64,000 nucleotides of DNA from Pseudobacter sp. (GCA_017849455.1 JAFIGX010000024.1:620001-684000); one strand, 5' to 3'; counted from the first letter of the stretch, positions 9,446 to 18,493 are shown. Program-made: numbers and translations. Notes: generated by a model from the letters alone, not told the origin.

Positions 9446-12151
9446 TTACTGAATGAGCACCCGCCTTACTTCCTTCCCTACTTTCATATAGTATAGCCCT
9501 TTAGGATAAGCGCTCACATCGATGCTTTGCGAACCGGCAGGCAGGTACATTATCTGCAGCAGTTTGCCATCCATATTGTACAGTGCCGCATCGGCAGCAG
9601 TGCTCAGTTGCAGTTTGAGGGCGCCGTCTGATACCGGATTGCCGATAATGATGAACCCCTTCTGCAATTCACCGGTGCGCACAAGCACGATCTTGCTGTT
9701 GGTGTTCCTCCCATCGAAATCATATTGAACCAGGCGATAGTAATTATTTCCTTCAGCAGGTGTTGCATGCAGGTACTTGTATTGCGTGGGTATACTGCTG
9801 TTACCAGCTGCCGGCACAGCCCCCAGGTTTTTCCAGTTCGCTCCATCAGTGCTGTGCTGAACAATGAAATGGCGGGTATTGCTCTCCTGCAGGGTAGCCC
9901 AGTGGATAAGCACCTGGTTATTCTGCAGGGATGCAGTAATATTGCCCCACGTAAGCGGAAGAATAACAGGTTGGTTAAAAATTGACATTCCTGCTTTCAG
10001 TTTATTATTCACTCTGAAGTATTCGCCACCAACATAAACCTGGCTGTTAATTAAGGAAATGTTCATTACACCATTTTCAATAACAGGGTTCCAGTTAAGA
10101 ACAGATGCATTGGAAGCGCCTACAGCTGCAATATTGTTACGGGGTTGGCCGCCCACGGCATTAATATATCCTCCCAGGTAAACAACATCATTTGATGCGC
10201 TTATGGCATACACCGTACCCTCCACTTTGGGATTCCAGGACAGCAGGCTGCCGTTGGTAATGGTATATGCAGCAGCGCCCTGCCTGTCGATGCTCATGTT
10301 ATTTACCGAAGTAAATTCACCTCCCGCATACAGCGTAGTTCCATGCAGCGCCAGGCTTATTACATTATTGTTCATATCGGGGTTCCAGGAAGTAGCATTT
10401 CCGGTAGTAGCATCAACGGCAGCCAGAAAATTACGCGCCGCACCGCCTATATTTCTGAACTCACCGCCTGCGTACACCGTATTGTTGTTTACAATCAGGC
10501 CAATGACGGCGCCGTCAGGATTAGGAGCCCAGTTATTCAGATTACCTGTATTGAGATCAAAAGATGCCAGGTTTGTCTGAGGCTGGCCGTCCACATTTTG
10601 AAAAGCTCCTCCAACGTATAAGGTGGAATTATTGACCAGCAGCCTTCTGATTAATCCGTTGGTCGAATGATTCCAGGAAGTAGCATTTCCTGAAATAGCA
10701 TCTACCGCGGCAAGATTAGTCCTTGTATCATTACCGATTTTCGAAAAGAACCCTCCCATATATATGGTACTTCCATTTGAAGCCAGTGCCCATAGTGCCT
10801 GATCAGGATTGGGTTTCCAGGGCAATAAAGTACCTGACACAAGATCTATTGCGGCTGCATATTGGCGTACTGTTCCTCTTTTCAGCATCAAAGCTCCTCC
10901 CAGGAAGTAATTGTTCATGTTTCCCGGTATCAATACGGGGAATGCCATCCCTACTCCGGGATCCATTCCGGCCGTTTTTACCCCGGTAACCGGATCTACT
11001 GCAATCAGATAAGCGGTTGCGTCGGGATTGTTGGAAACTTTGTATTGGGCCGACAGATATAGCGTTCCGCCAATAAGGCTCATACCGGCAAAGTTCATGA
11101 TGGAAGCTCCGGGGTTGTTTCCTCCGGGATCGAAGGAAGTGGCCACTCCTGTTGTTGCATCCACCCCTGCTATAAAAAGTCTTGATACATTACCTGAAGC
11201 GCCTTTTACGGAAGAGAAACTGCCATAAAGATAAACGGTGGAGCTATTGATTAAAAAACGGCTGACGCTACCATTGGGACTGGGGTTCCAGCCCGTGAGT
11301 GTAAATGTACTGGTGTTAATGGCTGCCGCGTTACTACGGCTGGTGCCCATTATATTGTTGAACCACCCCCCTATATACAGGTTATTCCCGGATAGTGCCA
11401 GCGCCGAGACAAAAACAAAGGGCAAACCCGTTAATTGGGGACCCGGATTCCAGGACAATACACTGCCGGTTGTCTGACTTACTGCTGCCAACGACGTTCT
11501 TGCTTGTCCTCCTACCATATTGAACGAACCACAAATGAATACATTGGTGCCGTCTAAAGCCATATCGGTGACCGTTCCATTGGGGTTGGGGTTCCAGGAC
11601 GAAACGGCACCCGTTACTGCATCAACAGCCGCCAGCCCGTTTCTCGGATCTCCATTCACAGAAGTAAAGCTGCCGGCGAGGTAAATCAATGAACCATATT
11701 TTACTATTTTATTTACGCTCCCTCCTTCAATGTTAGCAGTCCAGGTTGCAAGGGTTCCATCTGCATTGATGTGCGCCAGTCCTTTACGTGTTTGTCCCAG
11801 CACGGTATTGAAACTTCCTCCAATATACCACCCGCCTGCATCATCACTAATACCCGTTCCTACGTTATTATTAATCTGCAGGTCGTTGCCGGTGGCATTA
11901 CCATACTGGTCAACAATAAGTCCACCTCCAACGGGGGCGCCAATCATGTTGAATCCGCCTGCGAGGTATAGCGTATTACCGATCCTGGTGGTTGCCATTA
12001 CGCTTCCATTGAGTGCCCAGTTCGTTGGCACGGGTTCAATTAATTGCGCCAAAACGGCATTGCCGGTAAACAACCAGAGAAAAAATATACCAATTGCCCG
12101 TGCAATTTTATGAAAAGAGAGGAAGCCTCTTTCTTGATCATTATTGACCAT
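9446..12151 (-). CDS. secreted beta-propeller-like repeat protein with T9SS sorting domain
   Basis: The start at 12151 (MVNNDQERGFLSFHKIAR) is preferred because it places a hydrophobic export signal ending in GNAVLAQ correctly; an in-frame start at 12244 adds 31 residues. About 900 residues. The bulk is about eleven tandem units of 50-60 residues with the pattern NGTVTxMxLxGxxVYxGGxF...GxxRxxLAAVDxxTGxxxxWNPxxxG, typical of delta-60/DUF5122 repeats that fold as beta-propellers. A fibronectin-like segment follows (LTWGNITASLQNNQVLIHW). The last 70 residues, ending YPKGLYYMKVGKEVRRVLIQ, are a type A C-terminal sorting domain recognised by the type IX secretion system. The protein is expected at the cell surface or in the medium; the ligand is unknown. 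Confidence 0.87.
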   Translation of the reverse strand: MVNNDQERGFLSFHKIARAIGIFFLWLFTGNAVLAQLIEPVPTNWALNGSVMATTRIGNTLYLAGGFNMIGAPVGGGLIVDQYGNATGNDLQINNNVGTGISDDAGGWYIGGSFNTVLGQTRKGLAHINADGTLATWTANIEGGSVNKIVKYGSLIYLAGSFTSVNGDPRNGLAAVDAVTGAVSSWNPNPNGTVTDMALDGTNVFICGSFNMVGGQARTSLAAVSQTTGSVLSWNPGPQLTGLPFVFVSALALSGNNLYIGGWFNNIMGTSRSNAAAINTSTFTLTGWNPSPNGSVSRFLINSSTVYLYGSFSSVKGASGNVSRLFIAGVDATTGVATSFDPGGNNPGASIMNFAGMSLIGGTLYLSAQYKVSNNPDATAYLIAVDPVTGVKTAGMDPGVGMAFPVLIPGNMNNYFLGGALMLKRGTVRQYAAAIDLVSGTLLPWKPNPDQALWALASNGSTIYMGGFFSKIGNDTRTNLAAVDAISGNATSWNHSTNGLIRRLLVNNSTLYVGGAFQNVDGQPQTNLASFDLNTGNLNNWAPNPDGAVIGLIVNNNTVYAGGEFRNIGGAARNFLAAVDATTGNATSWNPDMNNNVISLALHGTTLYAGGEFTSVNNMSIDRQGAAAYTITNGSLLSWNPKVEGTVYAISASNDVVYLGGYINAVGGQPRNNIAAVGASNASVLNWNPVIENGVMNISLINSQVYVGGEYFRVNNKLKAGMSIFNQPVILPLTWGNITASLQNNQVLIHWATLQESNTRHFIVQHSTDGANWKNLGAVPAAGNSSIPTQYKYLHATPAEGNNYYRLVQYDFDGRNTNSKIVLVRTGELQKGFIIIGNPVSDGALKLQLSTAADAALYNMDGKLLQIMYLPAGSQSIDVSAYPKGLYYMKVGKEVRRVLIQ

Positions 12152-12299
12152 AATAACGGTTTTTGATTTTTTAAATGATAATGGTGGGGTTATTACTATG
12201 GCCGCGAACTTCGTTTCTATTTCACATAAAATAGGTATTGACACCCTGTTGGGATGTGCAGATTTTATAAAACGATACTAAATAGTGGCTGAAAGAATA

Positions 12300-13538
12300 C
12301 TAGCGTTCTCCGGGAACAATTCCGGAAGTAAGAAAACTTCCAGGCGCCTTACCGGTCGCTTTTTTGAAGGCATTGAAAAATGAGGAACGCGAAGAAAATC
12401 CTGATTGCTCACCAATGGCTTCTAGTGTCAATTCGTCAGCTTTACCCTGTTGTAGTAAACTGATCGCATATTCCACCCGCAGGTTATTACGGTAATCATT
12501 AAATGCTTGTTGCTTCACTTCCCGGAATAAATAATTCAAATGATGTGCAGGAACATCTATCATGGAAGACAGTTTCAACAGGTTGAACCGGGGATTAAGA
12601 TAGGGGGAATGCTCCTTCATGCATTCGTTCACTTTTCTTTCCAGCGCTTCCAGGTAATTTTTTTCCAGTTGTAGCTGAACCTGCTTTTTTCCGGGTTCTT
12701 TTTTATCTTCTTCTGTATTTTCAGCTGCTGAAGTTTCAGATTGATGAAGTAAAGCTTCATTGCTCGCGGCAGCAAAACGGGGTAATCCATATAATATCCG
12801 GGGAAAAAGCAGCGGCGTAACCACCAGCCCTACGAGTGAAATACCAGCAATCAATTCCATTATTCCCGTATCAATATGCTTAAAAAGTGGATTTACCGGC
12901 CATTTTATAACAATGATGGAAGAAAAGCTAAGAAAAAGCAACACCTGAAACACACCAAGCAGTATCATCCATTTCCGCATTAAGTCCCATTGCCCTGTTA
13001 TATGGTGGATTTTTTTTCTTTTCCAACAGGTATAAAGATACCTGGCCGATAAAAAGGTATAAAACAGGGCCAGCAACGGCCGGCTAAGATAAATTGGCCG
13101 AACGGACCCTATGATCTGCGCAATATAATTTACCTTATGGGTGGCCATAAAATAAACATTATTCACAATCGTTTCTGCAATGCCCCATTTATAGCTCCAC
13201 GGTTTTAATATATAAGGAATTGCCCCGGCAACATGCAGGATAAATGGTATAAAATGCCAAAAATCTCCTTTTCGTAAACGGGCATCATCCGTTAACACAC
13301 TCCGGGTATAAAAAAAGATCATCGGACCAGTCAGGTAAAACACACTGGTGGTGTTTACATATAAAATGCAGATCCAAAGTACTGAATGCGTATAGATGAA
13401 GATATGATGATGGAAAGCATAAAAACTTACCAGTAAAAAAAACAGGCTAAGATATATGCCTGATGGAGATTTATGGAAATTATAATAAAAAAGTAGTATC
13501 GATAAAAGAGCTCCGAGTAGTGAAAGAAACAATAACAT
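12300..13538 (-). CDS. AraC-family regulator with multi-pass membrane N-terminus
   Basis: A 412-residue protein. Residues 1-235 contain about seven hydrophobic helices (for example the segment starting MLLFLSLLGALLSILLFYY). A charged linker follows (SAAENTEEDKKEPGKKQ), then a C-terminal AraC double helix-turn-helix with LEAIGEQSGFSSRSSFFNAFKKATGKAPGSF. This is the common Bacteroidota design in which a membrane sensor controls DNA binding directly. It stands alone, 56 bp or more from the start of the T9SS protein gene on the same strand, which it could regulate. The ligand is unknown. Confidence 0.9.
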   Translation of the reverse strand: MLLFLSLLGALLSILLFYYNFHKSPSGIYLSLFFLLVSFYAFHHHIFIYTHSVLWICILYVNTTSVFYLTGPMIFFYTRSVLTDDARLRKGDFWHFIPFILHVAGAIPYILKPWSYKWGIAETIVNNVYFMATHKVNYIAQIIGSVRPIYLSRPLLALFYTFLSARYLYTCWKRKKIHHITGQWDLMRKWMILLGVFQVLLFLSFSSIIVIKWPVNPLFKHIDTGIMELIAGISLVGLVVTPLLFPRILYGLPRFAAASNEALLHQSETSAAENTEEDKKEPGKKQVQLQLEKNYLEALERKVNECMKEHSPYLNPRFNLLKLSSMIDVPAHHLNYLFREVKQQAFNDYRNNLRVEYAISLLQQGKADELTLEAIGEQSGFSSRSSFFNAFKKATGKAPGSFLTSGIVPGER

Positions 13539-13713
13539 TTCTATGGCTGAAGTTAAAAATCAACAAATATACTATTCCTATGGTGTAAAAATAATGCAAC
13601 CCCAGGAATCTTTAATTTTTTACTCCAACAGTCTTTGGCCTAACACTTTTTTTTGGATGGCGTCATCGTTACTTGCGGTGCAAAAGAAACAACTTAAAAT
13701 AACAGGGATTGTA

Positions 13714-14055
13714 CTACTTTTCACGGATCTTCTGCCTGTGCGTTTTACCCCAATAAACCATTAGTTCAATTATCGGAAACAGTGTCTTACTATATTCTGT
13801 TAACGTATATTCTACTATAACAGGCGATTCATCATACACTTTTCTGGTAACAAGTTTGTTCTGTTCCAATAATCTTAACTCAGAAGTCAATACCCTGCTT
13901 GTTATTGGCGGAACATACCTTTGAATTTCTCTGAAACGGGTGCATCCTCTTTTTATAGCTATTAAGATGGGCAGTTTCCATTTGCCATTAATCACATGCA
14001 GCGTGTCTTGCAAATAGCTAATAATCTTTTTATCGGTAAGTTTTTCTTTTCCCAT
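13714..14055 (-). CDS. HxlR-family winged-helix regulator
   Basis: A 113-residue protein with the complete HxlR/MarR-like fold: a DTLHVINGKWKLPILIAI helix, RFREIQRYVPPITSRVLTSELRLLEQNKLV recognition region, and the wing/helix DESPVIVEYTLTEYSKTLFPI. HxlR regulators usually respond to aldehydes, quinones or redox change and control a divergent oxidoreductase gene. Here the divergent neighbour is an aldo/keto reductase, now broken, and an 11-bp inverted repeat lies between them. The lack of the family's usual early Cys suggests it senses something other than thiol oxidation. Confidence 0.92.
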   Translation of the reverse strand: MGKEKLTDKKIISYLQDTLHVINGKWKLPILIAIKRGCTRFREIQRYVPPITSRVLTSELRLLEQNKLVTRKVYDESPVIVEYTLTEYSKTLFPIIELMVYWGKTHRQKIREK

Positions 14056-14078
14056 TGGTATCCTTTATAATACTGGTA

Positions 14079-14110
14079 ATAAAAGTATACCATTTTTTAT
14101 ATACTTTTAT
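14079..14110. promoter_or_regulatory. candidate HxlR operator (inverted repeat)
   Basis: ATAAAAGTATA at 14079-14089 and its exact reverse complement TATACTTTTAT at 14100-14110, with a 10-base spacer, sit midway between the start of the HxlR gene (14055) and the start of the aldo/keto reductase remnant (14131). Position and symmetry fit a dimeric winged-helix binding site controlling both directions. Confidence 0.6.
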
Positions 14111-14130
14111 TAAGCATCTTAAAAAATAAA

Positions 14131-14674
14131 ATGATGAACAGTATAGCATATCGCACACTCGGTGCTTCTGAAATTAATGTAACGGCAATGGGAATAGGCA
14201 CACAAGCCTGAGGTAAAGAAAGCTTTGGATACAGAACCAAATATACAGAGGAAGATATTTTTGCTGCCTTTGAGGCAAGCCTCGATGCTGGGATCAATTT
14301 CTTCGACACTTCGGATAGTTATGCCAAAGGTCAATTAGAGAAGCTGCTGGGCAAATTTATGAAAAGAGACGGGCGCCCGATAGTGATTGGTTCCAAGTTT
14401 ACTACATCCAAATGGTACGATCCCGGAAATTACAAATCACCCGACGATGTCATTCCTGCAATAAATGGAAGAAATCGCCGCTCTGCACCATGGCACTATT
14501 GCGCAAGTGGCTTTGAACTGGTTGTTAAACAGTCATCCGAAAATGATCTATATACCGGGAGCAAAGAACTTAAAACAGGCCGGTGATAATTTATCTTCCT
14601 TACAATGGAAAATGAGCCAGAAAGAATTTCAGCAAATCAGTAGCCTTGAAAGTAAGCTTTGGCAATCCTATTAA
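14131..14674 (+). pseudogene. aldo/keto reductase, broken by stop and internal deletion
   Basis: The frame from ATG 14131 reads as an AKR N-terminus: YRTLGASEINVTAMGIGTQA, then TGA where the family has Trp (QAWG), then DAGINFFDTSDSYAKGQLEKLLG with the catalytic Asp and Tyr. At about 14463 it jumps to another frame that reads EEIAALHHGTIAQVALNWLL and IPGAKNLKQAGDN, the C-terminal third of the family. The central barrel (about 150-170 residues, including the catalytic Lys/His region) is missing. So it carries a nonsense mutation and a deletion with frame change, and cannot make an active enzyme. The regulator and operator beside it are intact. Confidence 0.85.
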
Positions 14675-14675
14675 T

Positions 14676-14808
14676 GTGCAGCAGATCGAAAGCCGATTTC
14701 GCATAAAACGTTATCTTACCCGCATGATAGTTTATGCAAATGATGTACAAAATATCACAGGTCGTTCTGAACGCACTACCCGCTCTTTACTTCAGAAAAT
14801 AAGTCAGC
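14676..14808 (+). pseudogene. remnant of a small helix-turn-helix protein
   Basis: Immediately after the AKR remnant one frame reads VQQIESRFRIKRYLTRMIVY and ANDVQNITGRSERTTRSLL. The ITGRSERTTRSLL segment looks like a compact DNA-binding helix-turn-helix found in short Bacteroidota proteins, often near mobile DNA. There is no proper start codon, and the frame runs into the convergent gene. It is probably another fragment joined by deletion. Confidence 0.4.
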
Positions 14809-14809
14809 T

Positions 14810-15238
14810 TTATTTTACGACTTCACTCACCAAAATGACAGGAATGACATTGGTATAGTTTACAAAATCTGCACGAATCGCATCTCTATTTGGGGCGATA
14901 GCCGCTTGATATTCACCTAAGCTTTTTACATAAAAAGTGCCTATAGCCATAAAAGGTAAAGGTTGGTTAGGAACACCACTGGAAAGCCCTTTTTCAATAG
15001 TATATTTAACCAAATTTGACCCTAAGAAACTCGCGACCATCGGCATGTGCTTAGTTTCATAGTACTCCATATTGAATGTTTTACTCTCGGTATAAGGGTA
15101 CATGATGGATATCTTAATTAAGCCTTTTTCAGTAACAGCAATGTTGTGTTTTTGGGATTTTTCAGATCGCTTTTCTTGACTAATTGCTACAAAAAAAGAG
15201 GTTAAAAGCAAAAACGATAAAATAAGTTTAAACTTCAT
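14810..15238 (-). CDS. exported EthD-family (dimeric alpha/beta barrel) protein
   Basis: A 142-residue protein with a clear signal peptide (MKFKLILSFLLLTSFFVAIS). The mature part matches the EthD fold: KISIMYPYTESKTFNMEYYE, then TKHMPMVASFLG with the conserved His/Met, and a C-terminal ADFVNYTNVIPVILVSEVV. EthD-family proteins act with monooxygenases or in degradation of small molecules and are normally cytoplasmic, so an exported form is unusual. It lies on the same strand as an exported RidA-like gene about 250 bp upstream. Confidence 0.85.
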   Translation of the reverse strand: MKFKLILSFLLLTSFFVAISQEKRSEKSQKHNIAVTEKGLIKISIMYPYTESKTFNMEYYETKHMPMVASFLGSNLVKYTIEKGLSSGVPNQPLPFMAIGTFYVKSLGEYQAAIAPNRDAIRADFVNYTNVIPVILVSEVVK

Positions 15239-15307
15239 GATTAATTGAGTTTAGTTTACATACGCTGTTTTCCTTTACCATGCTTTATAAAGGTTCATTT
15301 TATCCAA

Positions 15308-15442
15308 CTAACTTTTTTTCTCCATTGCCTTATCATGTCCATTTGAACGCTTCCCCTTTTGGATGAGTGCATCTCCAAGTTGTAGATCTTTCGTTTTTAG
15401 ATCAATGATTTTATTGGCAATACTATCTGAATCCATTATCAT
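15308..15442 (-). pseudogene. short remnant resembling the N-terminus of a DUF6624-like protein
   Basis: A 44-codon frame from 15442 reads DSIANKIIDLKTKDLQLGDA then LIQKGKRSNGHDKAMEKKS and stops. The pattern (helix, KDLxLxxxLIQxGxxxxGxxxxMExxH) is similar to the first part of DUF6624-type proteins, which are 150-200 residues. The rest is absent, so this is either a truncated gene or a very short peptide. The family match is from memory and weak. Confidence 0.3.
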
Positions 15443-15494
15443 ATTATCCTACTAATAAACAAAATGAGTTGGTGCGCTTGACTTTTCAAATACT

Positions 15495-16001
15495 TTATTC
15501 ATCACTTCCTGTAAGTTGCGCAATTAAATCTACTTCTAACCTGGCATTGGCTTCATATAACCGGCTCACTTGCACCCAGGTAGCCGCCGGAAAGTCTCCT
15601 TTGTAAAATTCTTTTCTTGAATCGTTGTATTTTTTCATTGCTTCTATATCAGTTGTATAAAGCGTTTCTTTCACTACATTTTTTGAGGATGCTCCAAAGG
15701 CATTCAAACACTTTTCCAGGGCTTTATAAACTTCGGATATACCCTTGGGGCTCAAATCATCAGTCGGAATACCTGAAATGTAAATTGTATTACCTATTTT
15801 GACTACCTGGGCGTACCCTGCACTTTCATTTTGCTTTTTGTCATTGCCCCAATGCCACTTCTCTTTAACTGTAGCCGCCCCTTTGTATTCGGGTTTGTCT
15901 ACGTGTTTTTTTGAGTCACTGTTATTTTTACAACCAGTATTGGCAGATAGGAATGAAGCAAAACTTAATAGTACCGCCACTCTGATCATTATAAAATTCA
16001 T
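15495..16001 (-). CDS. RidA-family protein carried as a lipoprotein
   Basis: 168 residues. The N-terminus has a hydrophobic signal ending in ANTGC, a lipobox-like cleavage site, followed by an Asn/Ser/Lys linker. Residues 50-165 are a complete RidA/YjgF domain: GNTIYISGIPTDD, ALEKCLNAFGASSKNVVKET, FPAATWVQVSRLYEANARLEVDLIAQL with the conserved Arg near the end. Cytosolic RidA deaminates reactive enamines; many exported homologues lack that role. Its anchoring outside the cytoplasm implies a different substrate. It is likely cotranscribed with the exported EthD-like gene downstream. Confidence 0.85.
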   Translation of the reverse strand: MNFIMIRVAVLLSFASFLSANTGCKNNSDSKKHVDKPEYKGAATVKEKWHWGNDKKQNESAGYAQVVKIGNTIYISGIPTDDLSPKGISEVYKALEKCLNAFGASSKNVVKETLYTTDIEAMKKYNDSRKEFYKGDFPAATWVQVSRLYEANARLEVDLIAQLTGSDE

Positions 16002-16078
16002 TTTAATTAATTTTATTGTGATACTCCAAATATAAGTAATTGAAGGCGCAATTCAAGGTCGTCATCAGCGCGGCTGTA

Positions 16079-16252
16079 TCAACTGCCGGGTGAAAAGGCC
16101 CTGTTTGCAAAGGCAGGTATATCCTGTATTGTTTTTTTTACCGCATAGGTGATATTGTCGCTTGCCTTCCGTAGCAAGGCCGCCAGTAGGCAGCTTTCAC
16201 CATATTTATATTGTCCGTAATATTTTCCGTAGCTACTGTCCTGCAAAAGAGA
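16079..16252 (-). pseudogene. unidentified C-terminal coding remnant
   Basis: The minus-strand frame closing at 16079-16081 reads DSSYGKYYGQYKYGESCLLA then ALLRKASDNITYAVKKTIQD and ends AFANRAFSPGS. It is protein-like in composition but has a stop just upstream and no start. I do not recognise it; probably the 3' end of a deleted gene. Confidence 0.3.
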
Positions 16253-16304
16253 ATGAATTTATCAAGTAAGTTGAGCCAGTTCTCGCAAATCAAACAATAG
16301 AAGA

Positions 16305-16325
16305 TTCGAGTTTTGTACCATAGGG
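16305..16325. repeat. gttttgtaccataggg repeat, copy 1
   Basis: This 21-base stretch (ttcgag + ttttgtaccataggg) is identical at 20 positions to 22895-22915. A shorter version (taccatagggtcca) occurs at 23679-23692. The three copies share orientation. The 5' part resembles the T-arm/acceptor end of a tRNA (ttcgag). Copies 1 and 2 bracket the AT-rich toxin-like gene set. Confidence 0.6.
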
Positions 16326-16488
16326 GTCATTAAAATTTCCTGAAACCTGCGCCTGGCAGGGATTTCTTATTTTAGCCGGGTTCCCTCTAACTTCTTCCCT
16401 TTTATTTCCAACTTTATTAAGAGCTAACAGCGAGGGGCAAGTTACATTTATTATTTCAAGTGGGTTAAATGAAGTCAGTCAAAGTAAT

Positions 16489-16558
16489 AGGATCAGGTTG
16501 GAAAATTAGCTACTAATGCCAATACGTTGATGTTATGAACTCATTAGTATCTGATCCT
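16489..16558. repeat. nested inverted repeats (possible 70-nt hairpin)
   Basis: Outer arms AGGATCAG (16489-16496) and CTGATCCT (16551-16558) and inner arms TACTAATG (16511-16518) and CATTAGTA (16542-16549) are both exact complements. The result is an asymmetric hairpin with 14 unpaired bases on one side and 1 on the other. No U-tract follows. It lies in a gene-poor stretch (16326-16646) where I see no credible gene. It could be an element end or a structured RNA. Confidence 0.4.
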
Positions 16559-16646
16559 TCTTAACGAACGACCATTTGTGCTTGACTACTTCCTGGTTTG
16601 CAACAGGGTGGTATGATCGACTGCAAAGATCATTTAACTTCATTCT

Positions 16647-16865
16647 TCAAATGCCGCATACGCATTCAAGTACAACGCAGGGATCAACCCAGATCGCAAG
16701 GGCAATTTTATATAATTTTTCCGCCTGTAACCTGGTTCTTGATTCGGTCATCAGTTTATTCAACCTTCCTTTATCCATGCCAGTTTTTGCAGCCACCTTG
16801 GTCAGATTAATTGCTTCTGAATTTAGGTATTCGTCTAACTCAGTCTGGTATTTGACAGAAGTCAA
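16647..16865 (-). CDS. small Cro/C1-type helix-turn-helix protein
   Basis: A 72-residue frame with a TTG start. Residues 20-65 match a Cro/C1 helix-turn-helix: LTKVAAKTGMDKGRLNKLM, then RLQAEKLYKIALAIWVDPC. It is shorter than typical family members, ends in ECVCGI, and has no ATG start, so it may be a truncated relic. If functional it would be a DNA-binding protein located at the boundary of the toxin-like gene set. Confidence 0.45.
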   Translation of the reverse strand: MTSVKYQTELDEYLNSEAINLTKVAAKTGMDKGRLNKLMTESRTRLQAEKLYKIALAIWVDPCVVLECVCGI

Positions 16866-17093
16866 AAAAGGATCGAGAACTGGTTGGCGGCAAAGGATAT
16901 TAGGTCGACCACTCGTATAGCTCTACATATAATAACGAAGGAACTGAAAATGGATGAAAGTGAAATATTGGCGAGAGATAAACCGGAAAAATGAGATATG
17001 GTTAATTTTGGAATATATTATTTTTTGTTACCTTGGTCTACGTTTTTAAGTCATGTTATGACCCCTTATCCAATTAACCCGCTTTCTTGCCCA

Positions 17094-18464
17094 ATGTTAA
17101 TTTGCCGCCTTTACTTACCATTGCTGCTTTCTCTTTATTCGGCGATAAATTCTTCAGCCCAGCCTGCTATTCCTAAGTTTGAGACATTAAAGACTATTAG
17201 TTCTACACAAGTCCGTCCTTTAAGATCAACACAACCCGTACTCCTACAACGAGCGAATCCATTGCCACTGAATGATCCATACCGGGAACAAAATATCCGG
17301 ATAATGGAGTTAGCTGGTCAGGACATTCCAGGGCGACCTTCTAATACCCGGCAACAACAATTAGAAGAATTAAGAGCTCTACTTCGCGAGGAAGCGGGAG
17401 AGATGCACAAATTAGTATCCAGACCGTTTGAGAGTAACTTTCAACAATTTCTGCGATTAAATCCGGATAATTTCTCAATTACGAGAGCAGTTTACCTGAC
17501 TGAAAGTGCCTATGACCCCGAGTTGCCTCCGTATGAAACGTTTGAAGCCGCTATCACGGAATGGGCAGAATTTGTGAAACAGATAGTAAAACGAGAAGAT
17601 CTAACCCTAATGAATAATACAGCTATTAATTATGCTATCCAGAAAATATACCAACAGCCTAATATTTTTTATAGCACCAAGAGAAAGGTAAGTGCTTCCG
17701 TTCAACCTCTCAGTTATGATTTCAATGATCCAATGGGATATAAAGACTGGCGAAAGATGTTTGTGAGTAAGCTGTTACATACTAGAACAGGTCAATGTCA
17801 TAGCTTGCCGTTATTTTTCCTATGCGTTGCAGAACAGTTGAATACCAAAGCATATTTATCCCTTTCACCCAATCATTCTTTTATCCAGTACTTTGATGAA
17901 GATGGTCATCGCTACAATTTTGAATGTACCAATGGAAATCTTGTAACACAAACATGGCTTATGCAGTCCACCTACATTAATGCCACTGCTTTGAAAAATG
18001 GAACCTATCTGGATACACTTTCTAGCAAGCAACTATATGCACAATGTTTAGCTGATTTGTTGTTAGGGTATATACATAAATTAGGGTATGATGGCTTTTC
18101 CAATCAGGTCACAAAACAAATCCTGTCAATTGATTCCAACAATATTGCAGCATTAATGACACGGGCGAACCATTACCAACTTATTTTCCAGGATAAGTTG
18201 CAGGCCGCTGGCAATCCGCCGCAGGATGCTTACCCCAGTTACCCTCAACTATTTACTGCCTATAACTCAATGATGATGGCTCAACAAAAAGTAGAGCAGA
18301 CTGGTTTCCAGGAAATGCCGGAAGAAGCTTATTTGCGATGGCTAAAATCTGTGGAACCAGAAAATCAGCAACGACAAAATAAGGCTGAGCAGGAGCGATT
18401 GAGACAAAAGATGAATAAGTTAAAGAATATAAAACCTACTTTTATCAATAAACCCAAAGATTAA
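17094..18464 (+). CDS. secreted transglutaminase-like (Transglut_core2/SirB1-like) protein, paralogue 1
   Basis: The start at 17094 (MLICRLYLPLLLSLYSAINS) gives a signal peptide; an in-frame start at 16998 adds 32 residues. About 456 residues. The core has GQCHSLPLFFLCVAEQLN with the putative nucleophile Cys at about 235, and LSLSPNHSFIQYF with His at about 261, followed by an acidic/Asn-rich strand (FECTNGN). This Cys-Leu-rich-helix and PNH arrangement is that of transglutaminase-fold proteins related to SirB1/Transglut_core2. The preceding motif YDFNDPMGYKDWRKMFVSKLL is shared with the gene at 20078. The C-terminal part is helical (TPR-like) and ends in a Lys/Gln-rich tail. It lies 5 bp upstream of the Rhs-core/metallopeptidase reading frame, so is cotranscribed with it. 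It could process, crosslink or activate that partner (inference). Base composition is visibly more AT-rich than the flanking operons. Confidence 0.75.
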   Translation: MLICRLYLPLLLSLYSAINSSAQPAIPKFETLKTISSTQVRPLRSTQPVLLQRANPLPLNDPYREQNIRIMELAGQDIPGRPSNTRQQQLEELRALLREEAGEMHKLVSRPFESNFQQFLRLNPDNFSITRAVYLTESAYDPELPPYETFEAAITEWAEFVKQIVKREDLTLMNNTAINYAIQKIYQQPNIFYSTKRKVSASVQPLSYDFNDPMGYKDWRKMFVSKLLHTRTGQCHSLPLFFLCVAEQLNTKAYLSLSPNHSFIQYFDEDGHRYNFECTNGNLVTQTWLMQSTYINATALKNGTYLDTLSSKQLYAQCLADLLLGYIHKLGYDGFSNQVTKQILSIDSNNIAALMTRANHYQLIFQDKLQAAGNPPQDAYPSYPQLFTAYNSMMMAQQKVEQTGFQEMPEEAYLRWLKSVEPENQQRQNKAEQERLRQKMNKLKNIKPTFINKPKD

Positions 18465-18493
18465 TTATCTTGTATAACCGAAATGTATTATTT

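Noticed and set aside
9446..12151. Tandem DNA repeats suspected to be a repeat array or CRISPR
   Set aside because: The periodicity is at protein level (50-60 residue units) within one long reading frame and there are no identical short repeats with unique spacers.
13543..13764. 73-codon frame between the AraC and HxlR genes
   Set aside because: Composition is not protein-like, it overlaps the end of the HxlR gene, and no motif or signal is visible.
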